Source: Filomicrobium insigne (GTDB lineage: Bacteria > Pseudomonadota > Alphaproteobacteria > Rhizobiales > Hyphomicrobiaceae). From it: DNA of 64,000 nucleotides. Both the position numbers and the translations under genes were made by a program. The DNA lies in NCBI RefSeq assembly GCF_900104305.1, contig NZ_FNJC01000003.1:558001-622000 (forward strand). Direction: 5' to 3'. The notes under the pieces are model-generated. The model ran no database searches, was not told where the DNA came from, and saw only the letters and a list, made by a program, of their open reading frames with translations. Of the stretch, positions 21,384 through 31,308 are shown piece after piece (position 1 is the first letter of the stretch; the number at the start of each line of letters is the position of its first letter).

Positions 21384-22589
21384 TCAAAAATCAATACGCA
21401 GCACGTTGACGGACGCGCCTTCCGGAAGCGCTTCAGCATCGGCCGGGCGCACGATCAGACAATTCGCAGCCGACAGCGGCTCCAACAGCGATGAGTCCTG
21501 CGATCCCGCGGCGCGAACTTCCATGACACCATTTTCGCCCGTCATGAGACGTGCGCGCATATAGTGCTGTCGCGGCCCGTTTTTCTCGATTGCGTGGGTT
21601 AGCCGCGCAGTCATGAGAGCGTCGGTTCCAGTATCGAGGCCCAGCAGTTTGCGGATGAGGGGAACAACGAAGACGCGCGTACAGATCAAGGACGACACAG
21701 GATTACCTGGTACGCCGATCACGCGTTGCGCGCCACGATGTCCGAAGATCAACGGCTTGCCTGGCCGCATAGCGATCTTCCAAAAATCGAGCGTCATGCC
21801 GTTCGCTTGGAGAACTTTGGCGACGAGGTCGTGATCGCCGACGGACGCTCCGCCGATCGTGACAAGGATGTCTGCACCTTCAGCGGTAGCGATCTTTTCA
21901 GTCAGACTGTCCACTGTGTCACGTGCAATGCCGATCAATCGCGCTTCCGCACCCACGGCTTCAGCCATCGCCGCAATGCCGTATGGGTTGGAGCAGACAA
22001 TCTGTCCTGCCGCAACCGGTGTCCCGGGCTCGACCAACTCGTCGCCCGTTGCCAGGATTGCAACGACCGGACGGCGCATCACCGGGAGTTTGCCGTAGCC
22101 CATGGCTGCGGCCAGCGACAAATGCCTCGGGGCAAGTTTCAGGCCTGCAGGAAGAAGTTCATCGCCCTTCGTGAAATCACCTCCGCGTTTGCGGACATGC
22201 GCAGGATCCGGTTTGCCCTCGCGGACAACGACAACATCACCCTCGCGATCGGTATTTTCCTGGATGACGATCGCATCGGCTCCTTCTGGAACCGGCGCGC
22301 CTGTGAAAATTCTAACGGCCTGTCCCTCTGCGACCGTGCCGGCGAAGGGATGTCCAGCCGCAGCTTCGCCGATCACCGTCAAACGGGCTGGAAGCGTTGC
22401 CACATCTGCATCACGCACAGCGTAGCCGTCCATCGCGGACGCATCAAACGGCGGCTGGGAGAATTGCGCGGTCAACGTGCTGGCAAGAATGCGTCCGCGT
22501 CCCCCAAACAGATCAACCTCTTCCATCTCGGTTGCGCGAACGCCGTCGAGAATGCGCGCGAGGGCTTCGGGCACGGAAAGCGGCGCCAT
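21384..22589 (-). CDS. moeA: Molybdopterin molybdotransferase MoeA (Glp)
   Basis: Inserts molybdate into adenylylated molybdopterin to finish molybdenum cofactor. The 401 residues have the N-terminal segment SVPEALARIL, FDASAMDGYAVRD near residue 50, GAPVPEGADAIVIQE, and the MogA-like domain with TIGGASVGDHDLV and GVPGNPVSS. It starts two bases after the moaC stop on the same strand, so the two are co-translated. Moco enzymes themselves are not in the window. Confidence 0.96.
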   Translation of the reverse strand: MAPLSVPEALARILDGVRATEMEEVDLFGGRGRILASTLTAQFSQPPFDASAMDGYAVRDADVATLPARLTVIGEAAAGHPFAGTVAEGQAVRIFTGAPVPEGADAIVIQENTDREGDVVVVREGKPDPAHVRKRGGDFTKGDELLPAGLKLAPRHLSLAAAMGYGKLPVMRRPVVAILATGDELVEPGTPVAAGQIVCSNPYGIAAMAEAVGAEARLIGIARDTVDSLTEKIATAEGADILVTIGGASVGDHDLVAKVLQANGMTLDFWKIAMRPGKPLIFGHRGAQRVIGVPGNPVSSLICTRVFVVPLIRKLLGLDTGTDALMTARLTHAIEKNGPRQHYMRARLMTGENGVMEVRAAGSQDSSLLEPLSAANCLIVRPADAEALPEGASVNVLRIDF

Positions 22590-22591
22590 TA

Positions 22592-23074
22592 TTATTGTCC
22601 TTCTGCGCGGAATGTTCCCGACCGTCCGCCCGTTTTTTCAATCAGTCGGATGTCTTTGAATACCATGCCCTTATCGGCAGCCTTCAGCATGTCGTAGATC
22701 GTCAGACAGGCAACCGAAACAGCAGTCAGCGCCTCCATCTCAACGCCTGTCTGACCGGCGACTTTAACCTCGGCCCGAACGCGAATCCCTGCGGGGGCGT
22801 GAGACGCTTCAAATTCGACGCTGGCCTTGGTGATCGCGAGCGGATGGCATAGCGGGATCAACTCGTGCGTCCGCTTGGCCGCCATGATGCCGGCGATGCG
22901 CGCAGTCGCGAGAACGTCACCCTTCTTGGCTTCTCCGGATTCGACAAGTGCCAGCGTCTCGGGCTGCATCGCGACGAAACCCACCGCAATGGCCGTCCGG
23001 CTGGTGACGCCCTTTTCGGAGACGTCGACCATACGGGCTTCGCCCTTCTCGTTGAGATGGGAAAGCTTTTTCAC
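22592..23074 (-). CDS. moaC: Cyclic pyranopterin monophosphate synthase MoaC
   Basis: With MoaA it converts GTP to cyclic pyranopterin, the first stage of Moco synthesis. The 160 residues carry the signature [18 protein letters not shown], the active-site [11 protein letters not shown] and the segment [20 protein letters not shown]. Its start overlaps the trpC stop by four bases, a translational link between tryptophan and Moco genes that is common in this order. Confidence 0.97.
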   Translation of the reverse strand: MKKLSHLNEKGEARMVDVSEKGVTSRTAIAVGFVAMQPETLALVESGEAKKGDVLATARIAGIMAAKRTHELIPLCHPLAITKASVEFEASHAPAGIRVRAEVKVAGQTGVEMEALTAVSVACLTIYDMLKAADKGMVFKDIRLIEKTGGRSGTFRAEGQ

Positions 23075-23877
23075 GCGGCCTCCGTCCTGCCAATCAAAGC
23101 CTCGGTCGCACGACGCACATCGGCTTGCCGCATAAGGCTTTCGCCCACCAGAAAAGCGTTCACCCCGACGCGCTGCATCCGTGCGACATCGGCAGCGGTA
23201 AAGATGCCGCTTTCCGTCACGAGCGTGGCCCCCGCCGGAGCCTCGGGCACGAGACGCTCGGTGGTCTCTAGCGTCGTCTCGAATGTGCGCAGATTGCGAT
23301 TGTTGATTCCAATGAAAGTCGCGCCAAGCGATGCGGCGCGCGCCAATTCCGCGGAGTCATGCACTTCAACGAGCGCGTCCATACCCCAGTCCGCCGCGGC
23401 GGCGATGAGCTTCGCAGCCGTTTCATCGTCGACCTGCGCCAGGATGATGAGGATGCAATCCGCGCCCCATGCTCGTGCCTCGACGACCTGATACGTGTCG
23501 ATCATGAAGTCCTTGCGTAGAGCGGGGAGCGTGCATGCTGCACGTGCAGCCCTCAGATAGTCCGGCGAACCTTGGAACGAGGGTGCGTCGGTTAGCACGG
23601 ACAGACAGGTTGCGCCGCCCGCGGCATAGGCTTCGGCAAGCGCGGGGGGATCGAAGTCTGCGCGAATAAGCCCCTTTGATGGACTTGCCTTCTTGATCTC
23701 GGCAATAAGCGCGGGCTGTCCCGATGCCATGCGCGCGTTGATCGCGGCAACGAAACCACGCGGCCGTCCGGCGCTACGTGCATACTCGGCGATGATCTGC
23801 AGCGGAGCTTCTGCTTTAGCCGCCGCGACTTCTTCCCGCTTGTACGCGGTGATTTTTTCCAAAATGTCAGCAGCCAT
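23071..23877 (-). CDS. trpC: Indole-3-glycerol phosphate synthase
   Basis: Closes CdRP to indole-3-glycerol phosphate in tryptophan synthesis. The TIM-barrel product of 268 residues begins [17 protein letters not shown] and contains [13 protein letters not shown] (catalytic Lys), LRKDFMID, and [12 protein letters not shown], all family hallmarks. It is a stand-alone TrpC, not fused to TrpF. It starts three bases after the trpD stop. Confidence 0.97.
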   Translation of the reverse strand: MAADILEKITAYKREEVAAAKAEAPLQIIAEYARSAGRPRGFVAAINARMASGQPALIAEIKKASPSKGLIRADFDPPALAEAYAAGGATCLSVLTDAPSFQGSPDYLRAARAACTLPALRKDFMIDTYQVVEARAWGADCILIILAQVDDETAAKLIAAAADWGMDALVEVHDSAELARAASLGATFIGINNRNLRTFETTLETTERLVPEAPAGATLVTESGIFTAADVARMQRVGVNAFLVGESLMRQADVRRATEALIGRTEAA

Positions 23878-23880
23878 ATG

Positions 23881-24930
23881 TCATGCGTCCGCGTTGGTAA
23901 CGGCGACGAGCTTATCAAGCACGGCACGCGCCGCACCGCTATCGATTGCGCGCGACGCAATCTCAACGCCGTCAATGAGATTGGCCGCCTTGTCTGCAAC
24001 CACCAGGGCAGCGGCCGTGTTCAACAACACGATATCCCGGAAGGGTCCGGCCGCACCATCGAGCACCGCACGGATCGCCGCGGCGTTCTCTTGCGCATCC
24101 CCCCCTTGCAGGGACGAAAGTGATGTGCGTTCAAGCCCCGCCTGCTCGGGGGAAATTTCAAACACAGAAACGGCCCCATCTTTGACCTCTGCCACGGTTG
24201 ACGGGCCAGTGGTCGTCAATTCATCGAGCCCATCAGATCCATGCACGACCCATGCGTGCTCCGACCCCAAGCCCTTCAAGGCATCTGCGATAGGTTCCAC
24301 CCACCGCACATCGTACACGCCAACGACCTGTCGTTTGACGTTCGCCGGATTCGCAATCGGACCGAGCACGTTGAACAATGTCCGTACTTTGAGTTCCGCG
24401 CGAGCCGGCGCCCACGTCTTCATCGCCGGATGATGCATCGGCGCCCACATGAAGCCGATGCCCGCTTGTCGAATAGCGTCCGCGACCTTATCGGCATCAA
24501 TGTCGATCTTGACGCCAAGCGCACTGAGAACGTCCGAGGCTCCGGAGCGCGAAGATACCGAGCGATTGCCGTGCTTGGCGACTGTAGCGCCGGCACCGGC
24601 AGCAACGAGCGCGGCGCATGTCGACACGTTATAAGTCCCATGACCGTCGCCGCCCGTCCCCACGATATCGATGGTGCCTGGCGGCGCGGACACCGCATGC
24701 ATGCGCGCGCGCAGCAGGCGTGCAGCGCCGGTGATCTCTGCGATGGTTTCACCGCGCACGCGCAGCCCCATCAGGAAAGCGGCGCGGTGCACATCGCTAG
24801 CGGCACTTGTCATCAACAGCTCGAGCGCTGTTCTGATTTCGTCCTCGCTAAAGGTCGTGCCGCTAGCCACTTTGTCGAGAACGGTCTTGATACCGTCTCC
24901 ACGCGCCGCAGCTATGTCTACTTGCCCCAT
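23881..24930 (-). CDS. trpD: Anthranilate phosphoribosyltransferase
   Basis: Transfers phosphoribose from PRPP to anthranilate. The 349 residues show the PRPP-binding GTGGDGHGTYNVST near residue 92, KHGNRSVSSRSGASD, and a downstream GSDGLDELTTTGP segment. The N-terminal helical domain is complete. It is encoded 15 bases after trpG on the same strand. Confidence 0.97.
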   Translation of the reverse strand: MGQVDIAAARGDGIKTVLDKVASGTTFSEDEIRTALELLMTSAASDVHRAAFLMGLRVRGETIAEITGAARLLRARMHAVSAPPGTIDIVGTGGDGHGTYNVSTCAALVAAGAGATVAKHGNRSVSSRSGASDVLSALGVKIDIDADKVADAIRQAGIGFMWAPMHHPAMKTWAPARAELKVRTLFNVLGPIANPANVKRQVVGVYDVRWVEPIADALKGLGSEHAWVVHGSDGLDELTTTGPSTVAEVKDGAVSVFEISPEQAGLERTSLSSLQGGDAQENAAAIRAVLDGAAGPFRDIVLLNTAAALVVADKAANLIDGVEIASRAIDSGAARAVLDKLVAVTNADA

Positions 24931-24945
24931 CGCATTCCCGGTTGG

Positions 24946-25563
24946 TTAGGCGGCGCGCGGCCGCGGCGTGACCGTGTCACGCCGATTGGGCGTGAAGCCT
25001 GCGAGTTCGAGGAAATTCGCCAGCAGATCGTGCCCTTTCTCTGACGCGATGCTCTCAGGGTGAAACTGAACGCCGTGCACAGGATGCTCGCGGTGCTGAA
25101 GTCCCATGATGATGCCGTCATCAGTCTCAGCTGTGATCTCGAGGCAGTCCGGCAGGCTCTCCCGTTCGACAATCAGCGAATGATAGCGAGTGACCTCGAA
25201 GGTTTCCGGCAGTCCTTTGAAGATGCCGGTATCACGCCTACGGATCGTCGATAACTTGCCGTGCATCGGAATGGGCGCACGCACCACCTTGCCGCCATAG
25301 GCTTGACCTATCGACTGGTGACCTAGGCATACGCCGAGCAGTGGGATTCTCCCCGCCGCCTTTTCGATGAGGTCGAGGCAAACCCCGGCTTCGTTGGGCG
25401 TGCAAGGCCCAGGCGAGAGAACAATCGCCTGCGGCTTGAGCTTCAACGCCTCATCGACGCTAATCTGGTCGTTCCGGCGCACGGTGCTTTCCGCGCCAAG
25501 TTCACCCAGAAAATGCACGAGGTTATAGGTAAAACTGTCGTAGTTATCGATGAGCAGCAGCAT
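24946..25563 (-). CDS. trpG: Anthranilate synthase component II (glutamine amidotransferase)
   Basis: Supplies ammonia to TrpE for anthranilate formation and may also serve aminodeoxychorismate synthase. The 205 residues start [15 protein letters not shown] and include the class I amidotransferase triad: the Cys in [11 protein letters not shown], and the His and Glu in [11 protein letters not shown]. The chosen ATG follows a GGAG site by 11 bases; the frame stays open ten codons upstream without resemblance. It is separated from trpE by the phosphohistidine phosphatase gene, a mild break of the operon. Confidence 0.96.
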   Translation of the reverse strand: MLLLIDNYDSFTYNLVHFLGELGAESTVRRNDQISVDEALKLKPQAIVLSPGPCTPNEAGVCLDLIEKAAGRIPLLGVCLGHQSIGQAYGGKVVRAPIPMHGKLSTIRRRDTGIFKGLPETFEVTRYHSLIVERESLPDCLEITAETDDGIIMGLQHREHPVHGVQFHPESIASEKGHDLLANFLELAGFTPNRRDTVTPRPRAA

Positions 25564-25619
25564 CTTTGGCGGCACTCCAAAAGTCCAGCTCAAAGCTGTA
25601 GAAAGCGGGCCCTAGCGCG

Positions 25620-26138
25620 TCAAGCCAGCTCGCGAGGGATAATGAAGTCCTTCAGTGTGCCGGCAGCCGGTTTTATGGCATTCCAATCGTCGGCATCGAA
25701 GGTGATTACGGCAAGCCCGGCAGTTGGAAATTTCATCGCCATTTTCTGAATCGCCTTGCGATCCCCGCTTCCGGTCAAGGACAATGCAAGCGCATGCAAC
25801 CCGGGGTTATGCCCGACGACCATGACGTGCTTTTGCCCGCCCTTTACCTTGCGCAGCCGTTCCAAAATCATCGCGGGTAAGGCGAGATAAAGACCCTCGT
25901 CGAACACGACTTCGGGCGGATTGCCGGAGAGTTCTGCCAGAACCAGGGACACAGTTGCGCGGGTCCGTACCGAATCTGACGACAAGATGAGTTCAGGACG
26001 GCCCTCATTGCGCTCAATGTAGCGTCCGATCTCCGTCGCCGCCTTTGTGCCCCGCTTTGAGAGCGTCCGCTCGTGATCGGGCAGATCAGGCTCATCCCAA
26101 CTCGATTTTGCATGGCGCAACAAGGATAACGTCAGCAT
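25620..26138 (-). CDS. SixA-like histidine phosphatase
   Basis: Member of the phosphoglycerate mutase-like histidine phosphatases, closest in motif to SixA, which removes phosphate from histidine-phosphotransfer proteins. The catalytic loop LRHAKSSW is at residues 7-14, a second conserved segment is VGHNPGLHALAL, and the product is 172 residues from the ATG chosen. It lies between trpE (7-base gap) and trpG (56-base gap) on the same strand, so it is probably co-transcribed. An Hpt-domain protein is encoded near 49.1 kb, but a link is only inference. The actual substrate is unknown. Confidence 0.85.
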   Translation of the reverse strand: MLTLSLLRHAKSSWDEPDLPDHERTLSKRGTKAATEIGRYIERNEGRPELILSSDSVRTRATVSLVLAELSGNPPEVVFDEGLYLALPAMILERLRKVKGGQKHVMVVGHNPGLHALALSLTGSGDRKAIQKMAMKFPTAGLAVITFDADDWNAIKPAAGTLKDFIIPRELA

Positions 26139-26145
26139 GTGCCGA

Positions 26146-27735
26146 TCACCCGAACAATCCGCCATTGCTGCTGGAGGCTTCCGGCGCTGAGCGTGCCGTC
26201 CCGGACGCAAATCGCACGGCGACTTCTGCTGCACGCACGATAGCTTTGGCCTTGTTCACGCATTCCTGCTGTTCACTTTCAGGGACGGAGTCGTGCACGA
26301 TGCCGGCGCCGGCTTGAACGTGCAGCATACCGTCCTTTACCAACGCCGTTCGCAACACGATGCACGTGTCCATGTTTCCGTCCGCGGAGAAGTAGCCCAC
26401 GCAACCGGCATAAGGACCGCGCTTGGATTTCTCCAATTCGTCGATGATCTCCATCGCGCGAACTTTGGGCGCGCCCGACACGGTGCCCGCTGGAAAACCG
26501 GCCATCAACGCGTCAACAGCATCATGGGTCTTGCTGTCCAAACGTCCGACAACGTTCGAGACGATGTGCATCACATGACTGTAACGCTCGATAACAAACT
26601 GAGCGGTGACGTTGACGGTGCCGACTTCTGCAACTCGTCCGACATCGTTCCGGCCTAGATCGAGCAACATGAGGTGTTCTGCCCGCTCCTTTGGGTCGGC
26701 CAGAAGATCTGCCTCAAGATGGGCGTCCTCGGTGGAGGTTTCGCCGCGACGTCGTGTTCCGGCAATGGGACGAATCGTAACTTCGCCATCGCGCACGCGC
26801 ACCAGGATTTCTGGCGAAGACCCGACGAGCGAAAAGTCACCGAAGTCGAGGTGAAAGAGAAACGGAGACGGATTGAGCCGCCGCAATACGCGATAGAGAG
26901 CGAACGACGGCAGATCAAATGGTGCCGAAAATCTCTGAGACAGAACAACCTGGAAGATATCGCCGGCGACGATGTATTCCTTCGCCCGGGCTACCATATC
27001 GAGGTATTCAGCAGAAGAAGTGTTGGAGACAGGGTCCGGTGCGGCTAGCTCCCGCTCGATTGATGCCGTTTCGTGAGCGAGGGGCGCTTCCAACGCTGAC
27101 ACGACCTTCTCAAGCCGTGAACATGCTGCTTTGTACGCCGCAGCCGCATTATCGCGACCCTCTGGACGTACTGGAGTAACGAGGGTCATCTCGTCCCGCA
27201 CGTTGTCGAAGATCACCATGATTGTCGGACGAACGAACAGGGCATCGGGCACGCCCAGATCATCCTGCGGTTCATCGGGAAGCCGTTCGATCAAACGGAC
27301 GGTATCGTATCCCATGTAGCCGAACACCCCGGCAGCCATGGGAGGGAGTTCGTCTGGGAGTGAGATCGAGCTTTCAGCCAGAAGCGAACGCAGAGCTTCC
27401 AGCGTCGGCTTATCTTCAGGCGTAAACGTCTCGATATCTGTTTGCGCCGTGCGATTGATTTCCGCCGCATCTCCATGCGCGCGCCAGATCAGATCGGGTT
27501 CCAACCCGATGATCGAATACCGTCCGCGCTGAGCGCCGCCTTCCACCGATTCAAGGAGAAACCCGATCGTGCCGGGTTTACCCGCGAGCTTGAGATAAGC
27601 GGAGACCGGGGTCTCGAGGTCCGCGACAAGGCGCGTATAAACGACCTGTGCCGTGCCGTTATCGAAACGCTCGCTAAAGGCCGCCAGCGACGGTAAGGCT
27701 TCTGGTGCCCCGCTACGCCGCTCAAATGTGCTCAA
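26146..27735 (-). CDS. trpE: Anthranilate synthase component I
   Basis: Makes anthranilate from chorismate with TrpG. The 529 residues include the N-terminal feedback-inhibition region (LLESVEGGAQRGRYSIIG) and the chorismate-binding C-terminal domain with IAGTRRRG, FPAGTVSGAPKVRAMEII and a final QAGAGIVHDSVPE. The start is a TTG that overlaps the ppiD stop (TTGA), with GGGAGGG about five bases upstream, so translation is coupled to ppiD. Because of this overlap there is no room for a classical trp leader attenuator directly before trpE. Confidence 0.96.
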   Translation of the reverse strand: MSTFERRSGAPEALPSLAAFSERFDNGTAQVVYTRLVADLETPVSAYLKLAGKPGTIGFLLESVEGGAQRGRYSIIGLEPDLIWRAHGDAAEINRTAQTDIETFTPEDKPTLEALRSLLAESSISLPDELPPMAAGVFGYMGYDTVRLIERLPDEPQDDLGVPDALFVRPTIMVIFDNVRDEMTLVTPVRPEGRDNAAAAYKAACSRLEKVVSALEAPLAHETASIERELAAPDPVSNTSSAEYLDMVARAKEYIVAGDIFQVVLSQRFSAPFDLPSFALYRVLRRLNPSPFLFHLDFGDFSLVGSSPEILVRVRDGEVTIRPIAGTRRRGETSTEDAHLEADLLADPKERAEHLMLLDLGRNDVGRVAEVGTVNVTAQFVIERYSHVMHIVSNVVGRLDSKTHDAVDALMAGFPAGTVSGAPKVRAMEIIDELEKSKRGPYAGCVGYFSADGNMDTCIVLRTALVKDGMLHVQAGAGIVHDSVPESEQQECVNKAKAIVRAAEVAVRFASGTARSAPEASSSNGGLFG

Positions 27736-29645
27736 AATGCCCTCCCCGACGGATCGTCCGTATCTGCGCCGGTAATACGCCGGAAGGCCGATTCGTTGAT
27801 TTTCACCCCATAACGGTTACGCAGGGCGCCCACATACTCAGCGATCTGGTCCGCGCGAAGCTGCTGTTGCAGCTCGGTCTGCAGAGCTTTGCGTTGGGCC
27901 TCCGTCGCCGGGCCGGCCGCCGTAATTTCCGCGACGCGAAACACGGTGCGTGACTTTCCGTCAGATGTTTCTGCATTGCCGACGCCGCCCTGCGGGAGCA
28001 CGAACGCCTGTCCCATAGCTGCCTGTGTGAGACCATCGGGAAGACGTGCACGTGTTGTTGGGGGAGCCATCACAACGCTTCCGCCAACCTCTTCGGCGAC
28101 CTTGGCCATGTCTTCACCGCCCTTGACCCGATCGGTCAAAGTCTTGGCAAGGGCCGACAGTTTCTGACGGCGCTGGGTGTCGGACCAGAGTTTCTTGACG
28201 TCGTCTTGCACCTCTTCGAACGGGCGCTGAGTCGACGGCGTTTGATCAAGAACGTCGACCCACGCGTAACCGCCATCTTGCAAACGAACTGGATCGGACT
28301 CGATGCCCACCTCACCGCGGAAGCCTTCAGTGATGATCGCGGAAGCGTCTGCAACATCAAGCGCACGCTTGCCATCGGGCGTTGTGTTATCGCGCGTGAC
28401 AGACTCGATGTCATAAAACGGCAGCTGCATCTCCGACGCGATTTCCTTCAGAGGCTTGCCGGCTGCGCGACCGTCGTCGACTTTATAGTAGAGCGTTTGC
28501 AGTTGATTGCGGGCCCAGGTCTCGGCGAGATGATTGCGCACTTGATCTTTCGAGCCCTCGAACGTGCTCTGCTCTCCCGGCTGAATTTCCGTAACCCGAA
28601 GGAGCACAGTCGCAAACGTCCCTTCGATGACGTCGGACACTTGGTCCTTCTCCAGGGAGAAGGCCGCCTCTGCGATCTTGGAATCAATCAGCTGGCCGCG
28701 TTCCAACAGGCCAAGGTCAACATCGCTGGCATCGGCGCCGTTGGCCTTCGCAACCTCAAGAAAGTCTTTGCCGCCAGCTATTTCAGCTTTAGCCGCTTCC
28801 GCAGCAGCCTTATCCTTGAAAGAGATTTGCTGGACCTGCCGTTTTTCGGGCTTGTCGTAGCTGGCTTTCGTCTGCTCGTAGCTCTCCTTCAGCTGTTCGT
28901 CTGTAATATCCGCCTGCTTCTTAATACCATCGACGGACAACATCAGAACGGACAGATGTCGGGTGGGCGCTGTCATAAAACGCGATTTGTTCTGATCATA
29001 CGTTTCTTTCAGCTGCTCTTCCGTCGGCTCAGGGATGATGATGGCCTTTTCCGCTACTATGGTGAAGTGTTCAATCGCCCGCTTCTCTTCGCGCCGCTGG
29101 TGAAGCAGGTCGATCATCGGGCTCGGCACAACCGTGCTGCGCAGCAGCGCCGTGGTTAGATGCTGCTGGAGTTCATCGCGGCGACGCCGTTGAAGCAGCT
29201 GCGCTTCGCTAAGACCAAGCTCGCGAAGAGCCGCATTCAAGGCCGTCCGCGAAAACTTTCCATCGGGACCTTCGAACGCAGGGTCCCGCATCAGGCCTTC
29301 GACAATGGCCTCTTGCGAGAGCGCCAGATTGAGTGAGCGCGCATGTTCTGCGACGGCGGCCGACCCAACGAGCTGCGAGAGGACCCGTTGGTCAAGACCG
29401 ACGGCGCGCGCCTGCTCATAGCTGATGCGCTGACCGGCTTGCTGGGAAATCGCGTTCAACTCGTTCTGGAAGGCCTGCTGGAATTGGTCCGCGGAAATCT
29501 CGTCACTGCCGACGGTTGCCAAAGCAGAGCGGTCTACGCCGGTAATGTAATCGGCGATGCCCCAGATCGCGAAGCTGAGGATCAAAAGAGACATCATGAA
29601 AAAGGCGACCCAACCGGAGGCCCAGCGTTTGAGTGATTCGAGCAT
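27732..29645 (-). CDS. ppiD: PpiD-type membrane-anchored peptidyl-prolyl isomerase
   Basis: Periplasmic folding factor of the SurA/PpiD group, anchored by one N-terminal helix (about residues 12-33) and facing the periplasm near the Sec exit. The 637 residues contain a SurA-N-like chaperone region (VGSDEISADQFQQAFQNEL), a parvulin-type domain around residues 255-365, and a second helical C-terminal region. It is first in the trp run and overlaps trpE. It is divergent from tpiA, with a 243-base intergenic region. Confidence 0.93.
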   Translation of the reverse strand: MLESLKRWASGWVAFFMMSLLILSFAIWGIADYITGVDRSALATVGSDEISADQFQQAFQNELNAISQQAGQRISYEQARAVGLDQRVLSQLVGSAAVAEHARSLNLALSQEAIVEGLMRDPAFEGPDGKFSRTALNAALRELGLSEAQLLQRRRRDELQQHLTTALLRSTVVPSPMIDLLHQRREEKRAIEHFTIVAEKAIIIPEPTEEQLKETYDQNKSRFMTAPTRHLSVLMLSVDGIKKQADITDEQLKESYEQTKASYDKPEKRQVQQISFKDKAAAEAAKAEIAGGKDFLEVAKANGADASDVDLGLLERGQLIDSKIAEAAFSLEKDQVSDVIEGTFATVLLRVTEIQPGEQSTFEGSKDQVRNHLAETWARNQLQTLYYKVDDGRAAGKPLKEIASEMQLPFYDIESVTRDNTTPDGKRALDVADASAIITEGFRGEVGIESDPVRLQDGGYAWVDVLDQTPSTQRPFEEVQDDVKKLWSDTQRRQKLSALAKTLTDRVKGGEDMAKVAEEVGGSVVMAPPTTRARLPDGLTQAAMGQAFVLPQGGVGNAETSDGKSRTVFRVAEITAAGPATEAQRKALQTELQQQLRADQIAEYVGALRNRYGVKINESAFRRITGADTDDPSGRAF

Positions 29646-29888
29646 TGCGCGTAATTTTCCGCTGTGTTCGCTGACTTCTAGATATTGCCTGACGCTGAAC
29701 CGCGCCAGCGACGGCCCTATGCGCGATCATCCCAATCCGCGCAACCTGAGCATTTCGTGGGTGATATCAAGCGCAGGCTGTCCGCGAAAGCAAGGGTGCG
29801 TACGATATGGCACTTTGCGAAATGGGCGTTTTTTGGCACTTAGATCATTCCTACGCCTGCCATCACTGCGCAAAACAAGGATTAACGA

Positions 29889-30671
29889 ATGACGGACGCC
29901 GGTTCCCCTCTCCCCGCCATCCAGCCGCTTGTGGCGGGAAACTGGAAAATGAACGGGACCAAGGCCGCTCTGGCTGAAGTGATTGCGATATCGGATTGGA
30001 TCGATAGCGCGGGTAACACTTTGAAGGCGGATACGATGATCTGCCCTCCAGCCACATTGACGATGGTCATGGCCGAATTGTGCTCCAACGGTAAGGTTTT
30101 GATTGGCGGGCAGGACTGTCATCCCCTGGCATCAGGCGCCCACACCGGCGACATCTCCGCTGAAATGTTGGCCGATGCAGGGGCCAGTGCTGTCATTCTC
30201 GGCCACTCTGAACGCCGTTCCGACCACGCGGAAACCGACAATGGTGTTCGCGCCAAAGTAGAAGCTGCCCACCGTGCCGGATTGACGGCCATCGTCTGTG
30301 TCGGCGAAACCGCAGGCCAGCGCGGGGCTGGGCTAACGCTTCCAGTCGTTGCCCGTCAGTTGGAAGGCTCCATTCCCGACGCAGTGACGGCGGAAAATAC
30401 AATCGTTGCTTATGAGCCGGTCTGGGCAATCGGCACGGGACTGACGCCGACAGCCGACGATGTCGCCGAAGTGCACGCGATGATCCGCGAGGCCTTACAG
30501 AAACGCTTCGATGTCGCGGGGATCCGCATGCGGATCCTGTATGGAGGCTCCGTAAAGGGCTCGAACGCCGCCGAATTGATGAGCGTCGCAAACGTAAATG
30601 GAGCTTTGGTCGGCGGCGCCAGCCTTAAAGCCGCGGATTTGATCCAAATCCTGGAAACCTACTGCAAGTAA
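29889..30671 (+). CDS. tpiA: Triosephosphate isomerase
   Basis: Interconverts DHAP and glyceraldehyde-3-phosphate. Family marks in the 260 residues: GNWKMNGT near residue 17, ILGHSERR with the catalytic His, and [11 protein letters not shown] with the catalytic Glu; [10 protein letters not shown] binds the phosphate. An N-terminal tail of about 14 residues precedes the barrel. It stands away from pgk and tkt (36-39 kb) in this genome. Confidence 0.98.
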   Translation: MTDAGSPLPAIQPLVAGNWKMNGTKAALAEVIAISDWIDSAGNTLKADTMICPPATLTMVMAELCSNGKVLIGGQDCHPLASGAHTGDISAEMLADAGASAVILGHSERRSDHAETDNGVRAKVEAAHRAGLTAIVCVGETAGQRGAGLTLPVVARQLEGSIPDAVTAENTIVAYEPVWAIGTGLTPTADDVAEVHAMIREALQKRFDVAGIRMRILYGGSVKGSNAAELMSVANVNGALVGGASLKAADLIQILETYCK

Positions 30672-30685
30672 TTGGCTGGCGAGGG

Positions 30686-31066
30686 CTATGCCGCGAGATA
30701 CCGGGAAACGAGCCAGCCCGCCAAAATGGTCGTCCCGATCCAGGCAGCGATAATCACCGCAACGGCAATTCGGTTTTTCGGTCGAGCAGAGATTTTCTCC
30801 GCCTCGACGCGAAATTCAGCCATCAGAGCCGCGGGGATCAATGATACTGCGGCGACGATGCCAAGCGGAAGAATTACGACGTCATCGAGGTATCCCAGGA
30901 CCGGGATAAAATCGGGGATCAGGTCGATTGGAGAAAGGGCATAGCCCGCAACCAGCGCAGCCAGAAGTTTCGCGAGACAAGGTGTGCGTCGGTCGCGAGC
31001 CGCGATCCAAAGAGCGATCACGTCACGCTTGACCGCTTTTGCCCAAGCTTTCAGGTGTTCAAGCAA
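30686..31066 (-). CDS. DUF1232 (YkvA-like) membrane protein
   Basis: Small integral membrane protein of unknown role. It contains the DUF1232 core LSPIDLIPDFIPVLGYLDD, which gives the family its name, preceded by an amphipathic helix and followed by two further hydrophobic segments. The start is uncertain. A TTG at 31066 has GAGG upstream and gives 126 residues; the frame stays open to an ATG at 31180, but the added residues look unlike the family. It is convergent with tpiA, with only 14 bases between stops. Confidence 0.8.
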   Translation of the reverse strand: MLEHLKAWAKAVKRDVIALWIAARDRRTPCLAKLLAALVAGYALSPIDLIPDFIPVLGYLDDVVILPLGIVAAVSLIPAALMAEFRVEAEKISARPKNRIAVAVIIAAWIGTTILAGWLVSRYLAA

Positions 31067-31308
31067 CTGGCCGCCTCTGAAAATTAATCCTCTGGCAAAG
31101 AGCGCATGTATATCGCATGGCAATCGGTAATAGGGTTCAACCCAAACCGTAGGCAGGTAACCAGCTTCCGCCTCCCACACTTTCTTTGCAATTCAGTGCG
31201 TAACGTCGGCCTCTGGCACCTAAGGTAATGCGAACGGCCTTCGTTGCAGGGGGCAGCGAGAACCCCCATAATAAGTCCTTGGCAGGCGGCGATCAGAGTA
31301 GAGGCACC

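Noticed and set aside
21726-22697. Open frame of 323 codons opposite moeA
   Set aside because: Antisense shadow of a secure moeA gene with no resemblance to known proteins.
28206-29159. Open frame of 317 codons opposite ppiD
   Set aside because: Antisense shadow; ppiD has a clear anchor and isomerase domain.
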